Origin: an uncultured cyanobacterium
GTDB lineage: Bacteria > Cyanobacteriota > Cyanobacteriia > Thermostichales > Thermostichaceae
Reading direction: 5' to 3'
Length of the DNA: 42,532 nt
Assembly: GCA_937944885.1 (NCBI GenBank)
Contig: CALFBB010000041.1
Coordinates: forward strand, 1-42,532
Shown here: piece by piece, positions 16,737-26,616 of the stretch
Position numbering within the stretch: the first letter of the stretch is position 1
Layout: each line of letters begins with the position of its first letter
Notes under the pieces: generated by a model
Told to the model about the DNA's origin: nothing
Database searches by the model: none
The model's input: only the letters and a program-made list of their open reading frames with translations
Position numbers and translations under genes: made by a program

Positions 16737-17350
16737 ATGCGCTATGCTGCTCAATCTCCTCAACGGGACAGCATAACTACACTACAGACTGGTCCACAGA
16801 CTGGTCTACAGACTGGTCCGCTTCCCCAACTGCATAGCTTTCTTCGTCGATCGGAGAGCAACCTACATTCACCACGGCCTTGCCACCCCAACCTAGGGCA
16901 GCACCGAGTTCAGCAATTAACCCTGCCTCGCATCCAGCCTGTGCTTACCCAACATCCCCCCGACTTTGGGTTGAAGCCCTCAATCACAACCCCGCACAAT
17001 CACCTCAGCAGCGTCCCAAAAGGGGTGAGCTTGCTTGCGGTGAAAGTCTTGGCGGGTGTTGGCAATCCGTTATGCACCGGTCCACAGCCACCTTGACCCC
17101 ATGCCCTGGTTCTGCAATGGAGACGTCTGCCTAAACTGTCATCAGCAGGTAATAGCCCAAGGCTCGTTGGACAATTCTGGCTTGGCAACAAAGCCTTCCG
17201 CCTAGGGGCGAGACTGGCCGATGGCAATCCAACCCAAGCTGGGCAGCTTCACCCCTCAAGAGCTCCCGGCCCAGTTGTGGGTCAAGTCCATTGAATAAAG
17301 CCTTAATCACCCGATCTGCTTGGCTTTAAGGCGGGGAGGATGTCAATCTC
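16737..17350. other. Gene-poor spacer with tandem repeats
   Basis: About 610 bp between the small helical protein gene and the S10 peptidase stop. It contains a 12-bp triple repeat (16784-16819) and a 25-codon frame at 17221-17298 (MAIQPKLGSFTPQELPAQLW...) that may be a remnant C-terminus. A longer frame from 16737 has repetitive, low-quality translation and is not called. Confidence 0.5.
16784..16819. repeat. 12-bp tandem repeat, three copies
   Basis: The unit acagactggtcc is present at 16784-16795, 16796-16807 (final base t) and 16808-16819. Confidence 0.95.
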
Positions 17351-18880
17351 TCAGGTTGCCTCTCTAGAAGCAGCCTCGCCATACAGCTGCTGCATAGCGG
17401 CAAACCATTCCAAGCGGGAGGGATCCCAGGTATAGAACATATGCCCACCGCGATAGTGGCGCAGGGTGAGATTGGCCTTGAGGCGCGGATCCAGCTTCAT
17501 CAAATGAACCAGGTGGTTGGAGGCAAAATAAGGGGTGACCAAATCGTAAAAACCATGGTGAATGGTCACCTGCATGTGCGGGTTGAGGGCCATGCTGGCG
17601 CGCAACTCGTCCATTGCCCCAATGAATCCCTGCTTAGACTCGCCCTTAAGGGTAAATTGCCAACCTTTGAATACCTCAAAGTTGAGCAGATGGTAGGTTA
17701 GCTCAGTGTCCACTTGCAAAGTCTCGCGCAAGTGGCTGTTAATGGCAGCCGTAAACAGGCGATCCAAACCCTCCAGAGTTGGGTCGGATCCCTCAAAGGT
17801 AGGTCGATCCGGAAAGGGATCCACCGTTGTTACGGAGGCATCGTACAGCCCTACCACCTGTCGTTGGGATCGCAACAGCTGGCGGGCAAAGCTATGGATA
17901 TCAATCCGTCCTCCCTTCTGGGCCACATACTCTGTTGTCAGACCGATCCCGGCGGCCATTTCCTGGTAGATAGCTTGCCGTTCTACCTCAGGCATTGCCT
18001 CTCCCATGGCCAGCAGAGGCAACAGTTGCTGCTGGGCAAAGCGCTCTGCCTTGGGGAGCAACTCCGCCAAATCCTGCCCCCAGGCAGAGAGGCCATGATG
18101 GGCTGCCGCAGCTACGTAGGAAGGGAACAAGGCCATCCAAGTGGTGAGGTTGTAGTCGTTGGTTTCCAGCAGACTGAATTCGATGGCGGGGGAAATCAAG
18201 ATCGCCCCCGATAGCCCTACCCCAAACTTGGCTTGCAGCTCCTTGGCTAGCCGCGCCACACGAAACCCACCATAACTTTCTCCGGCGATGAAAATCGGGG
18301 ATAGCCAGCGTTTGTGGCGGGAGAGAAATCCTTGGATGAATTCCCCTAGAGATTTCAAATCTCGTTCCACATCCCAAAAGGGGGCTTCTTTGGGAGGCTC
18401 CTCAGCCTTGGCAGCAGGAGCTGACGGGCTAGCCTTAGGTTGGGATGGTTCTGCTGATTTCTGGGCGTCGCTGCTATCTTTGGGTAAAGCCCGACTAAAG
18501 CCCGTACCCACCGGATCCACAAAGACCAAGTCGGAGAATGACAACCAACTTTCAGCATTGTCCACCAATCGCACCGGCGAAGGCGGCAAGCTGCCGTTGG
18601 GACCAAATTGAATTCGCTTCGGTCCCAGAGCCCCCATGTGTAAATAGGCGGAGGCAGCTCCCGGCCCCCCGTTGAACACAAAGGTGAGGGGGCGGCGCTG
18701 AGATTCCGAGTCGGAGTCTTGCCGTAAGTAGGCTACATGAAAGATCTCCGCCACCGGTTTTTCTTGCTCGAACAGGGGTTGCCATCCCGCTAGTGCTGTG
18801 TAGGGGAAAGTCTCATGCTGGGCATGGAAGGTGTGGACGGTCGTGTGAGTCTTGGGAGTAGACTTGGGTTCTGTAGCCAT
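17351..18880 (-). CDS. Serine carboxypeptidase-like protein (peptidase family S10)
   Basis: The 509-residue protein has the S10 signatures: FVFNGGPGAAS near residues 67-77, FVDPVGTGFS near 120-129, the nucleophile elbow GESYGG with Ser202, Asp446 in HHGFYDLVTPYF and His480 in RGGHMFY. Family S10 enzymes release C-terminal amino acids and usually work at acid pH. A Pro/Ala/Ser/Glu-rich insert of about 35 residues (near 134-166) separates the oxyanion segment from the catalytic domain. No signal peptide is visible at the N-terminus (MATEPKSTPK), so a cytoplasmic location is predicted, which is odd for this family. It is monocistronic as far as seen. Confidence 0.88.
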   Translation of the reverse strand: MATEPKSTPKTHTTVHTFHAQHETFPYTALAGWQPLFEQEKPVAEIFHVAYLRQDSDSESQRRPLTFVFNGGPGAASAYLHMGALGPKRIQFGPNGSLPPSPVRLVDNAESWLSFSDLVFVDPVGTGFSRALPKDSSDAQKSAEPSQPKASPSAPAAKAEEPPKEAPFWDVERDLKSLGEFIQGFLSRHKRWLSPIFIAGESYGGFRVARLAKELQAKFGVGLSGAILISPAIEFSLLETNDYNLTTWMALFPSYVAAAAHHGLSAWGQDLAELLPKAERFAQQQLLPLLAMGEAMPEVERQAIYQEMAAGIGLTTEYVAQKGGRIDIHSFARQLLRSQRQVVGLYDASVTTVDPFPDRPTFEGSDPTLEGLDRLFTAAINSHLRETLQVDTELTYHLLNFEVFKGWQFTLKGESKQGFIGAMDELRASMALNPHMQVTIHHGFYDLVTPYFASNHLVHLMKLDPRLKANLTLRHYRGGHMFYTWDPSRLEWFAAMQQLYGEAASREAT

Positions 18881-18992
18881 AAAAGCAAGGCCCTGGCACT
18901 GTATCCCTAGTGAACCATACGCAGCCGACTTTCAGGTTCTGGATAGGGCAACAAGAGGAACCTTCTTTCCCCAGGGATCCCTCCGATTTTCT

Positions 18993-19586
18993 CTACAGGT
19001 TGAGAGGCGCTTCCAAGGTGAGATTCAGAGATTGACCCGGACGCAACACCACCACTTGGGGAGCTGTAACATTGCCAACAACCACCCCGGCAATAGCGCC
19101 GCCGAGGACATTCCCCACCGATACTCCTCCGGTCAGTGCGCCCAGCACCGCTCCGGCAGCAGCGCCAATAGCCGCATCCCCGGCGATTGCTTCACCGGAG
19201 TACTGACGGGGATCCTTCTCATCGTGAATGATGTTTGAAGAAGCCCGCAAACTGTAGGTGCGGCCTCCGATGACAATTGAAGTGCCCACAAAACGGGATC
19301 CTCCTGGAGCGGGTTCCATTTGGCCATAGATGCGGCTGCCTGCCGGAATAACCAATCGGCCCTGAGCATCGTAAATACCCTGAGTCACTGCCAGTTGCAA
19401 TGGGTAAACCGTATCGGGGTAAAAATACTCCGGAGCTTCGTTGTTAAGGCTACCCACCGGGATGATTGTTCCCGGCTGCAGGCGATAGGTACCCAGTTCA
19501 AAAAGCTGCTGGGCTACCCCAGGTGCCGGAACCAGCAAAGGGATCCCGCTCATGCCGATCAAGGCCGCTGCCAGAATGGCTTTCAT
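18993..19586 (-). CDS. Secreted protein with glycine-zipper-like C-terminal region
   Basis: The 197-residue protein starts at ATG 19586 after a perfect AGGAGG at 7-base spacing; the frame extends upstream but this start is decisive. MKAILAAALIGMSGIPLLVPAPGVAQ is a signal peptide with cleavage probably after VAQ. A beta-rich domain follows (YRLQPGTIIPV, GRLVIPAGSRIYGQMEP, GTSIVIGGRTYSLRASS), then a small-residue stretch (GDAAIGAAAGAVLGALTGG... GNVLGGAIAGVVVGNV) like a glycine zipper, then VVVLRPGQSLNLTLEAPL. This looks like a periplasmic or outer-membrane-associated protein. Similar conduit-like proteins occur in cyanobacteria; no function is known to me. Confidence 0.8.
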   Translation of the reverse strand: MKAILAAALIGMSGIPLLVPAPGVAQQLFELGTYRLQPGTIIPVGSLNNEAPEYFYPDTVYPLQLAVTQGIYDAQGRLVIPAGSRIYGQMEPAPGGSRFVGTSIVIGGRTYSLRASSNIIHDEKDPRQYSGEAIAGDAAIGAAAGAVLGALTGGVSVGNVLGGAIAGVVVGNVTAPQVVVLRPGQSLNLTLEAPLNL

Positions 19587-19767
19587 ATTCGTTCCTCCTA
19601 TTTTCTGTTTTGGTATGTCAAGGCTAAGATTCACCCCTTTCTTATTTTAGGGGCTCCGAAAGCGTAACCCAAAAGGAACTCAACAAACGCGCACCTCGGG
19701 ATTCGTGGGGCTCTCCTCATTTTTGTTTTTCCCACAGGGGAGACTGACTTTCTCCTACAAAGAGAGA

Positions 19768-19791
19768 ACATTATCAGTGACATTATCAGTC
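19768..19791. repeat. 12-bp tandem duplication
   Basis: acattatcagtg at 19768-19779 is followed by acattatcagtc at 19780-19791 (11 of 12 identical). Confidence 0.9.
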
Positions 19792-19924
19792 TTAAAGATC
19801 AATCTCAAGGATAGCTTTTACTTGAGGGTGCTGCTTGGTTTTATCGATCTCAGTCCTAGATTGGCAGCCTATTTATTGTAGGTGAAGAAGAGAGCCACTC
19901 AGGTGTCATTCTCTATTTCTTGTC

Positions 19925-19952
19925 TTGTTATATCTGTGTTGTTATATCTCTG
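19925..19952. repeat. 14-bp tandem duplication
   Basis: ttgttatatctgtg (19925-19938) is followed by ttgttatatctctg (19939-19952), with one mismatch. Confidence 0.9.
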
Positions 19953-20031
19953 TTGAAAGAATTGTTTTTTCTAAACTAATGTGCCCCAGAGGATAGGGTT
20001 TTCTCAGGGATCTTCCTATTAGCCTAAGGCC

Positions 20032-20049
20032 ATCTTAGCTATCTTAGCT
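20032..20049. repeat. 9-bp tandem duplication
   Basis: atcttagct occurs at 20032-20040 and 20041-20049, and atctt follows as a partial third copy. It lies about 40 bp beyond the lipoprotein gene stop. Confidence 0.9.
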
Positions 20050-20089
20050 ATCTTGCAAAAGAGTAGAGAAAATAGCCTGTTTTCAGCAA

Positions 20090-21202
20090 CTACAACAAAC
20101 CCCGGCGCATCTGATCCCATAAGTTGAGATAAGATGCCGCTTCCGATGCAGAAAGCGGTTGCCAAATTTCAGACCGCTGCCAAGTGGCAGGCTGAAAGTC
20201 CTCTCGCTGTTGCAAGCGGGGAGACAATCGCCTTGGATCCAGCAGCAAGACCGAAGGGATCCCGCTGAAATTAACCCAACGGGGTGCCAATTCCGGATCC
20301 AGCCAGAAATCAAACCAATCCGGCAAAAGGGATCCCAAATCTACCAGCTCCTGCGATTCCAGGGGGCGTGGGCGTACCCATACATCCCACCATACAGCTG
20401 AGCCGGAAGCCGGGATCACCACCTCCAATTCCGGATAGTTGGCTTGGGTACTGTAGAGATCCTGCGACCAACCGACGGCCACCCAACTGTCGGCTATTCG
20501 CAATATCGGGAGATAATCAGAGGAGGTATAGGCTAAAACTTGTCGATGTAGGGATCCCAATGCTTGCCGCAGCTCCGCATCCTTAGGGTTGAGAGGATCG
20601 TTGTAGGAGCGCCCCAACTTTTTCAAGGTAAGGCCGATTACTTCCCGGGGATGATCCGGCAGAGTAATTTTGCCCGCCAGATCCGATCTCCACAGGTCGG
20701 CCCAATCCCGAATCGGTTGAGTAACCCGATCCCGACGATAGGCAATTGCCGTTACCCCCCATCGCCAAGGCACTCCCCAAACTTGTCCCTCTCGTTCTGC
20801 TGCCTGCCGCCAACGGGGATTCAGCTCCTCCCACCAATGCCCCAAGAGTTCTGCCGGTAAAGGCTGCAACCAGTCTGAGGCGATGGCCCGATCCAATCCA
20901 TCCGCCCCCAGCAAGGAGAGAGCAACCCCAGGCCACCGCGGTTTCAGCCAACCCAAGGGATCCCACCCAGGTGAAGGCTGAGCCCTTTGCTGCAAATGCG
21001 CCAAGAGCTGTGCCCGTTCATCCAAGAGCTGCACTTGAAAGCGAGCGGTTGTGCGGCGGCGAAACTCGTTGAGCAGACTACCGGGAATCGATTGTTTCAG
21101 CGCCAAAATCAAGGGCACATTCGGACCCAGGCCACCACACCCCGCTAGCACCAGCCCCAGCAGGATCCCGTGCAGGAGTTCACGTCGCCTCAGATACTCC
21201 AC
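20090..21202 (-). CDS. Periplasmic solute-binding lipoprotein (PotD-like)
   Basis: The 370-residue protein has a type-II signal peptide with lipobox LAGC near residues 19-22, so Cys22 is the expected acylation site. The mature part reads as an extracellular solute-binding protein of the polyamine/iron class: PWRWGVTAIAYRRDRV, WADLWRSDLAGKITLPDHPREVIG, GWSQDLYSTQANYPELEVVIPASGS and a C-terminal LNLWDQMRRGLL. No permease or ATPase accompanies it, so it is an orphan binding protein. The GTG start at 21202 has GGAG 10 bases upstream and overlaps the upstream YqgF-like gene by 23 bp, which suggests translational coupling. The substrate is unknown. Maturation would require the lspA product encoded at 7647-8174. 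Confidence 0.82.
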   Translation of the reverse strand: MEYLRRRELLHGILLGLVLAGCGGLGPNVPLILALKQSIPGSLLNEFRRRTTARFQVQLLDERAQLLAHLQQRAQPSPGWDPLGWLKPRWPGVALSLLGADGLDRAIASDWLQPLPAELLGHWWEELNPRWRQAAEREGQVWGVPWRWGVTAIAYRRDRVTQPIRDWADLWRSDLAGKITLPDHPREVIGLTLKKLGRSYNDPLNPKDAELRQALGSLHRQVLAYTSSDYLPILRIADSWVAVGWSQDLYSTQANYPELEVVIPASGSAVWWDVWVRPRPLESQELVDLGSLLPDWFDFWLDPELAPRWVNFSGIPSVLLLDPRRLSPRLQQREDFQPATWQRSEIWQPLSASEAASYLNLWDQMRRGLL

Positions 21203-21641
21203 GCCAGTACCGCTCCACCAGAATCAAAGCCACCAGATCATCGTAAGCCTTGGCCGGCACCCGCAGCCCCTTGGGCAGTAGCCGCTCCCACCCTTGAGGT
21301 GGATAAAACTCCCAGTAGCGCTGACGGGCCTCTTGAGAGCTATACCGTTCATCCACTAGGACAATCTGCTGCGGGGGGAGGAGGGATCCCAGCTGCCGTT
21401 TCCAGGCTTGGGCTGTGGTTTGGTTACCGAGGATTAACCGCTCTGCCCGAAACTGTTGCCAGAGGGCGTGGAGTTGGGGCAGGGCTGCCGCGGAGGCGAT
21501 GACCTCGCGGTGGAGGATCCTAAGTTCGGATCCCAGTTGCACAACCGCCACCCCACACTTGTCCCGCCCCGGATCAAAGCCAATCACCACCGGTGATGAG
21601 GATAAAACTGACAGGTTATCAGAGGAATCGGAGTTGGCCAT
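21180..21641 (-). CDS. YqgF/RuvX-like RNase H-fold nuclease
   Basis: The 153-residue protein shows the RNase H-like nuclease pattern: a first strand with an Asp (VIGFDPGRDKCGVAVVQ), LILGNQTTAQAW in the middle, VLVDERYSSQEARQRYWEF, and a late acidic pair in AYDDLVALILVERY. YqgF/RuvX proteins process the 5' end of 16S rRNA precursors or act as Holliday-junction-type resolvases; this cyanobacterial subgroup is a paralogue with unconfirmed role. ATG 21641 is 3 bp after the stop of the DUF3084 gene, and its own end overlaps the lipoprotein gene, so the three form a compact unit. The DUF3084-YqgF pairing is one I recall as conserved in cyanobacteria. Confidence 0.8.
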   Translation of the reverse strand: MANSDSSDNLSVLSSSPVVIGFDPGRDKCGVAVVQLGSELRILHREVIASAAALPQLHALWQQFRAERLILGNQTTAQAWKRQLGSLLPPQQIVLVDERYSSQEARQRYWEFYPPQGWERLLPKGLRVPAKAYDDLVALILVERYWRGVSEAT

Positions 21642-21644
21642 GGC

Positions 21645-23018
21645 CTAAGGCAGCTTAGCCCGCTTAGAGGTAGAGCTGGACTGTTGGCCAGCCGTCTCTT
21701 CCATCAAGAAGCTCACCCGCAACGGCCCGGCTGTGTAGATATCTGCTTCTGCAACCAACCTAACATTCAAAGGAGTGGTGCTTTGGCGCAGCTGTTGGAC
21801 CACTTCCAAAAACCTCACCTGAGAAAATTCCCCCACTGTGCCGGTGATGGGATTCGAGAGCAGGCCCTCTTCCTGGGAGCGCTGGTTGGCTTGGTTGAGT
21901 AACCCTAGCAGTTGCTGCTGAATTTGGCTTTCATCCAAACCCGGCTGAATAATTCCACTGGCCAATACGGATCCCTTGGGGAAGATCCGCTGGTTGGGAT
22001 AGATTTGTACAAGTACAGGCACTGGCTCCCCCTTCAAACGATTGGTGAGCGAGAGAACTCGCACCGCCCAGCTACCGGGCTCCTTTAATTTATCAAGAGC
22101 TTGGTCGGCATCCTCCCGCCGTAGCATGACGGCATTTTCCATAGGCGGTGCTGGCCGGGATCCCAGCGCTAGGGCTTGTTGTTCCGCTTGGGCGAGAATT
22201 TGTTCAAATTGCCAGCGAATGGAGTCGAGGTCGGTTCCCTCAGGAGCATTCACCACCCCAGTTGCCAAGACCTCCCCAGCTAAAATAGCCAATTCTCCCC
22301 GCCGTAGGCTGATGGCCAACTGGTTAAATTGCTCAATCTCCCGTTCCAGCTGGGCTTTTTGTTCCTCCAAGTTCTGCAAAGCCGCCTGCGCTACATCCAG
22401 GGAGCGCTCCAGTTGATCCCGATCCAATTGCAAAGCTTGCTTTTGCTCCTCCAAGGTGGCAATCAGTTGCCGGGCCGACTCCACTTCTGCTTTCACCTTG
22501 TTCAATTCAGCATTGGCCTGATCCAAGCTCGGCTGCACCTTGGCCAGTTGCTCGTTCACGGCGGCCAACTTGGCTTCCACTTCTTGCCGCTCCTGCAAGG
22601 CCACAGCCAATTGGTCCCGCACTTCGCTCAGTCGGGTTTGGGCAGCCGATTGCTGGTTGCGAAATTGGTCAAGATCTACCTTAAGCCTATCTCGCTCAGC
22701 ACTGAGGGCGGCATTTTCTGCTGCCAATAAAGCTTTCTCTCGGTTGAGAGCCCGTAGCTCCTGCTCGGCTTGGGCAATCTGATTGGTGTAGCTGAAGAGG
22801 GCTTCCGAAAGGGAGCGGTTCAGCAGCAACAGGGTGCCTAGGGTAAGGGCCGAAATACTGACTCCTGTTATCACTGCTACCAAAACGGCTGTGTGGCGTG
22901 GGCGCAAGTTAAACCAGGTGAGGCGCTTCTTGCCGATCCGATACCCGACCCGATCCCCTACGACAGCGATCAGGCCACTGATAAACAACATGTAGACAAT
23001 GAGCAATATGCCTTGCAT
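21645..23018 (-). CDS. DUF3084 membrane-anchored coiled-coil protein
   Basis: The 457-residue protein from ATG 23018 starts with a transmembrane helix (GILLIVYMLFISGLIAVVGD) and the family signature RVGYRIGKKRLTWFNLRPRHTA, then a second membrane helix (VLVAVITGVSISALTLGTLLLL). A coiled coil of about 170 residues follows, very rich in Gln, Leu, Glu and Ala. The C-terminal half is globular (RRGELAILAGEVLATGVVN, NAVMLRREDADQ, FPKGSVLASGIIQPG, RFLEVVQQL). This is the DUF3084 architecture of cyanobacteria. Function is unknown; the layout suggests an envelope scaffold. The frame extends to 23042, but ATG 23018 is at the normal start. It is the first gene of the DUF3084 / YqgF-like / lipoprotein cluster. 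Confidence 0.88.
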   Translation of the reverse strand: MQGILLIVYMLFISGLIAVVGDRVGYRIGKKRLTWFNLRPRHTAVLVAVITGVSISALTLGTLLLLNRSLSEALFSYTNQIAQAEQELRALNREKALLAAENAALSAERDRLKVDLDQFRNQQSAAQTRLSEVRDQLAVALQERQEVEAKLAAVNEQLAKVQPSLDQANAELNKVKAEVESARQLIATLEEQKQALQLDRDQLERSLDVAQAALQNLEEQKAQLEREIEQFNQLAISLRRGELAILAGEVLATGVVNAPEGTDLDSIRWQFEQILAQAEQQALALGSRPAPPMENAVMLRREDADQALDKLKEPGSWAVRVLSLTNRLKGEPVPVLVQIYPNQRIFPKGSVLASGIIQPGLDESQIQQQLLGLLNQANQRSQEEGLLSNPITGTVGEFSQVRFLEVVQQLRQSTTPLNVRLVAEADIYTAGPLRVSFLMEETAGQQSSSTSKRAKLP

Positions 23019-23093
23019 GACCCTAGGATCCCTGCCATGCAAATCTTAGCAAGGTTCCCGCAAAGGTTTGGGCCGGCAGAGGGAAGGGACAGA

Positions 23094-24065
23094 CTAGAGC
23101 AGTCGCTCAACAGCAGCCACAATATCTGCCGGTTGCACAATGGTGGCCGCCTCCATCGCCCCATTATAAGGAGTAGGAATATCCTGGGAGGCCAGACGCA
23201 CTACGGGCGCATCCAATTCGTCAAACAGGTCCTCGCTGATGCGAGCCGTCAGTTCAGCCCCAATACCACCGGATTTCATGTCTTCTTCCACAATGATCAC
23301 CCGGTGGGTCTTGCGAACCGAAGCGGCAATGGTTTCCATGTCCAGAGGCTTGAGGGAGATTAAATCAATCACCTCTGGCTCAATCTCCATCTGCAGCAGA
23401 CTATCCACCGCTTTCATGACGTGATAGCGCATACGGGAGTAGGTGAGGATGGTGATATCGGAGCCCGCTCTCACCACTTCTGCTTTGTCTAGGGGCAAGA
23501 GATATTCTTCTTCCGGCAGATCTTCTTTGAGGTTGTAGAGAAGGACATGCTCGAAAAACAACACCGGGTTGTCATCGCGAATGGCGGACTTGAGGAGTCC
23601 CTTGGCATTGTAGGGGGTAGAACAGGCAACGATCTTCAAACCCGGCACCGCCTGAAAATAAGCCTCCAAGCGCTGCGAGTGCTCAGCTCCCAGTTGCCGA
23701 CCCACCCCCCCCGGCCCACGGATCACTACCGGAATCTTAAAGTTACCGCCGGAGGTGTAGCGTAACATACCCGCGTTGTTAGCAATTTGATTGAAGGCGA
23801 GGAGCAAAAAGCCCATGTTCATACCTTCGATCACCGGACGCAAGCCGGTCATGGCTGCCCCAATGGCCATGCCGGTAAAGCTGTTCTCGCAAATCGGGGT
23901 ATCCAGCAGTCGCAACTCTCCATATTTCCGATAGAGATCTTTGGTGACTTTGTAGGACCCGCCATAGTGGCCAACATCTTCTCCCAAAACAAAGACATTG
24001 GGATCCCGTGCCATTTCTTCGTCAAGGGCGGCACGCAAAGCATTAAACAAGAGGGTTTCTGCCAT
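23094..24065 (-). CDS. pdhB: Pyruvate dehydrogenase E1 component, beta subunit
   Basis: The 323-residue protein is the beta chain of the thiamine-diphosphate-dependent E1 that decarboxylates pyruvate and feeds acetyl-CoA to fatty-acid synthesis. Signatures: the N-terminal [96 protein letters not shown], and [16 protein letters not shown] near the C-terminus. ATG 24065 is chosen over the TTG at 24077, since the family starts with MAETLLF-like sequence. The alpha subunit is not nearby, as is usual in cyanobacteria, where pdhA and pdhB are unlinked. accD, which uses the product acetyl-CoA, lies about 6 kb away. Confidence 0.95.
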   Translation of the reverse strand: MAETLLFNALRAALDEEMARDPNVFVLGEDVGHYGGSYKVTKDLYRKYGELRLLDTPICENSFTGMAIGAAMTGLRPVIEGMNMGFLLLAFNQIANNAGMLRYTSGGNFKIPVVIRGPGGVGRQLGAEHSQRLEAYFQAVPGLKIVACSTPYNAKGLLKSAIRDDNPVLFFEHVLLYNLKEDLPEEEYLLPLDKAEVVRAGSDITILTYSRMRYHVMKAVDSLLQMEIEPEVIDLISLKPLDMETIAASVRKTHRVIIVEEDMKSGGIGAELTARISEDLFDELDAPVVRLASQDIPTPYNGAMEAATIVQPADIVAAVERLL

Positions 24066-24390
24066 AGGGGTCTGCAAGCAAAGATCGCTAAATCCTCATT
24101 AAACCATTTTGCCGTTCCTGATTTGGCTGGAGCTTTTGTGCGCTTTACGCCCTGACAGGAGTGTCTACAGAAACAAAACAGGGGTCGGTAACCTCTATCC
24201 GGTACTGCTGCAGGGAGTGTAGGCATGACGATGCAGGTCTTTCCCTCCCCCACTGCCTAGCTGCCGGGAAGTGCTGGTATTCTCTACGATGTTCTGGTTT
24301 TGGGTAAGGAAAACTTGTGTCAGAATAGTAGGCTGCCCGGTTAGGTTCAAATTGGGCGCTTCTTGTACTACCCAAAAGGAGAAGGAAACC
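24066..24390. other. Divergent spacer between pdhB and ycf65
   Basis: About 325 bp containing promoters for both genes. The open frame of ycf65 continues upstream through it to 24271, but that part has no protein-like quality. A good ribosome-binding site lies at its end (24376-24381). No other feature is seen. Confidence 0.5.
24376..24381 (+). promoter_or_regulatory. Shine-Dalgarno sequence deciding the TTG start of ycf65
   Basis: AAGGAG lies 9 bases before TTG at 24391 and selects this start over the longer open frame that begins at 24271. Confidence 0.75.
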
Positions 24391-24690
24391 TTGCCGAAGT
24401 TTGCTCTAAAAGCCCTGTGGCTGGAAAATGACTTGGCTATTGCCGTGGATCAGGTGGTGGCCAAAAACCGCAGTCCCCTCACCCACTACTTCTTCTGGCC
24501 CCGTGATGATGCCTGGGAACAGCTCAAAGCCGAACTAGAGTCCAAAACCTGGATCAGCGAGGTGGATCGAATCGAATTGTTGAACCAAGCCACCGAAGTC
24601 ATCAACTACTGGCAAAACGGCGGACGTAATCGCTCCATCAGCGAAGCTCAGGCCCAATTTCCCAATGTTCTCATTGGTGGCAACTCCTGA
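24391..24690 (+). CDS. ycf65: Ribosomal protein PSRP-3 / Ycf65
   Basis: The 99-residue product is the PSRP-3 (Ycf65) small-subunit ribosomal protein of cyanobacteria and plastids. Diagnostic sequence: [58 protein letters not shown] and EVINYWQ. It adds to the 30S subunit near the decoding side in plastid ribosomes; its precise task in cyanobacteria is unsettled. The start is TTG at 24391, with the ribosome-binding site at 24376. This gives [14 protein letters not shown], the expected N-terminus, whereas starts further upstream add a hydrophobic, non-homologous stretch. groEL lies 226 bp downstream under its own heat-shock promoter. Confidence 0.93.
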   Translation: MPKFALKALWLENDLAIAVDQVVAKNRSPLTHYFFWPRDDAWEQLKAELESKTWISEVDRIELLNQATEVINYWQNGGRNRSISEAQAQFPNVLIGGNS

Positions 24691-24787
24691 AGGTTTCTCA
24701 GATCTCTCCCTAGAGCCGGAGCTCTCTAAATTGCTGCCCGGCACCGGCCTTGTTCCTTCTTGCTAGGGATCCTGATTCTGCGTTAGA

Positions 24788-24814
24788 TTAGCACTCGGTG
24801 CTTTAGAGTGCTAG
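24788..24814 (+). promoter_or_regulatory. CIRCE operator for groEL
   Basis: TTAGCACTC (24788-24796), nine bases, then GAGTGCTAG (24806-24814) is the CIRCE inverted repeat bound by the repressor HrcA; only the last base deviates from the consensus TTAGCACTC-N9-GAGTGCTAA. It lies 102 bp before the groEL ATG and should mediate heat-shock induction. Confidence 0.93.
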
Positions 24815-24880
24815 TTCTGTGGTGAGCTAGGCTGGTGGGTTATCCAGGGATCCCTGTAGGGCTATCAGCACTCAGCATAA

Positions 24881-26554
<1,674 letters not shown>

Positions 26555-26576
26555 CTGACTTATTCAGATTCCGTAA

Positions 26577-26608
26577 CCTCTGGTTTTCCCCTAACCAGGG
26601 GCTTTTTT
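26577..26608 (+). terminator. Rho-independent terminator of groEL
   Basis: CCTCTGGTT (26577-26585) pairs with AACCAGGGG (26593-26601; one T-G pair) around a 7-base loop, followed by C and six T (26603-26608). It ends 8 bp before the stop of the convergent copC-copD gene. Confidence 0.85.
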
Positions 26609-26616
26609 CAGCTTCT

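Larger units (their letters stand above)
19587..20089. other. AT-rich spacer with three tandem duplications
   Basis: About 500 bp between the secreted protein start and the lipoprotein stop. The first bases hold the AGGAGG ribosome-binding site of the secreted protein. Tandem duplications lie at 19768-19791, 19925-19952 and 20032-20049. There is no GGATCC palindrome and no gene. Confidence 0.65.

Noticed and set aside
16737-17096. 119-codon ORF in the gene-poor block
   Set aside because: Its translation is driven by the 12-bp repeat and is rich in Pro, Gln and His with no fold-like pattern.
24712-24725. Hairpin AGAGC-CGGA-GCTCT after ycf65 as a terminator
   Set aside because: The stem is only 5 bp and no T-run follows.
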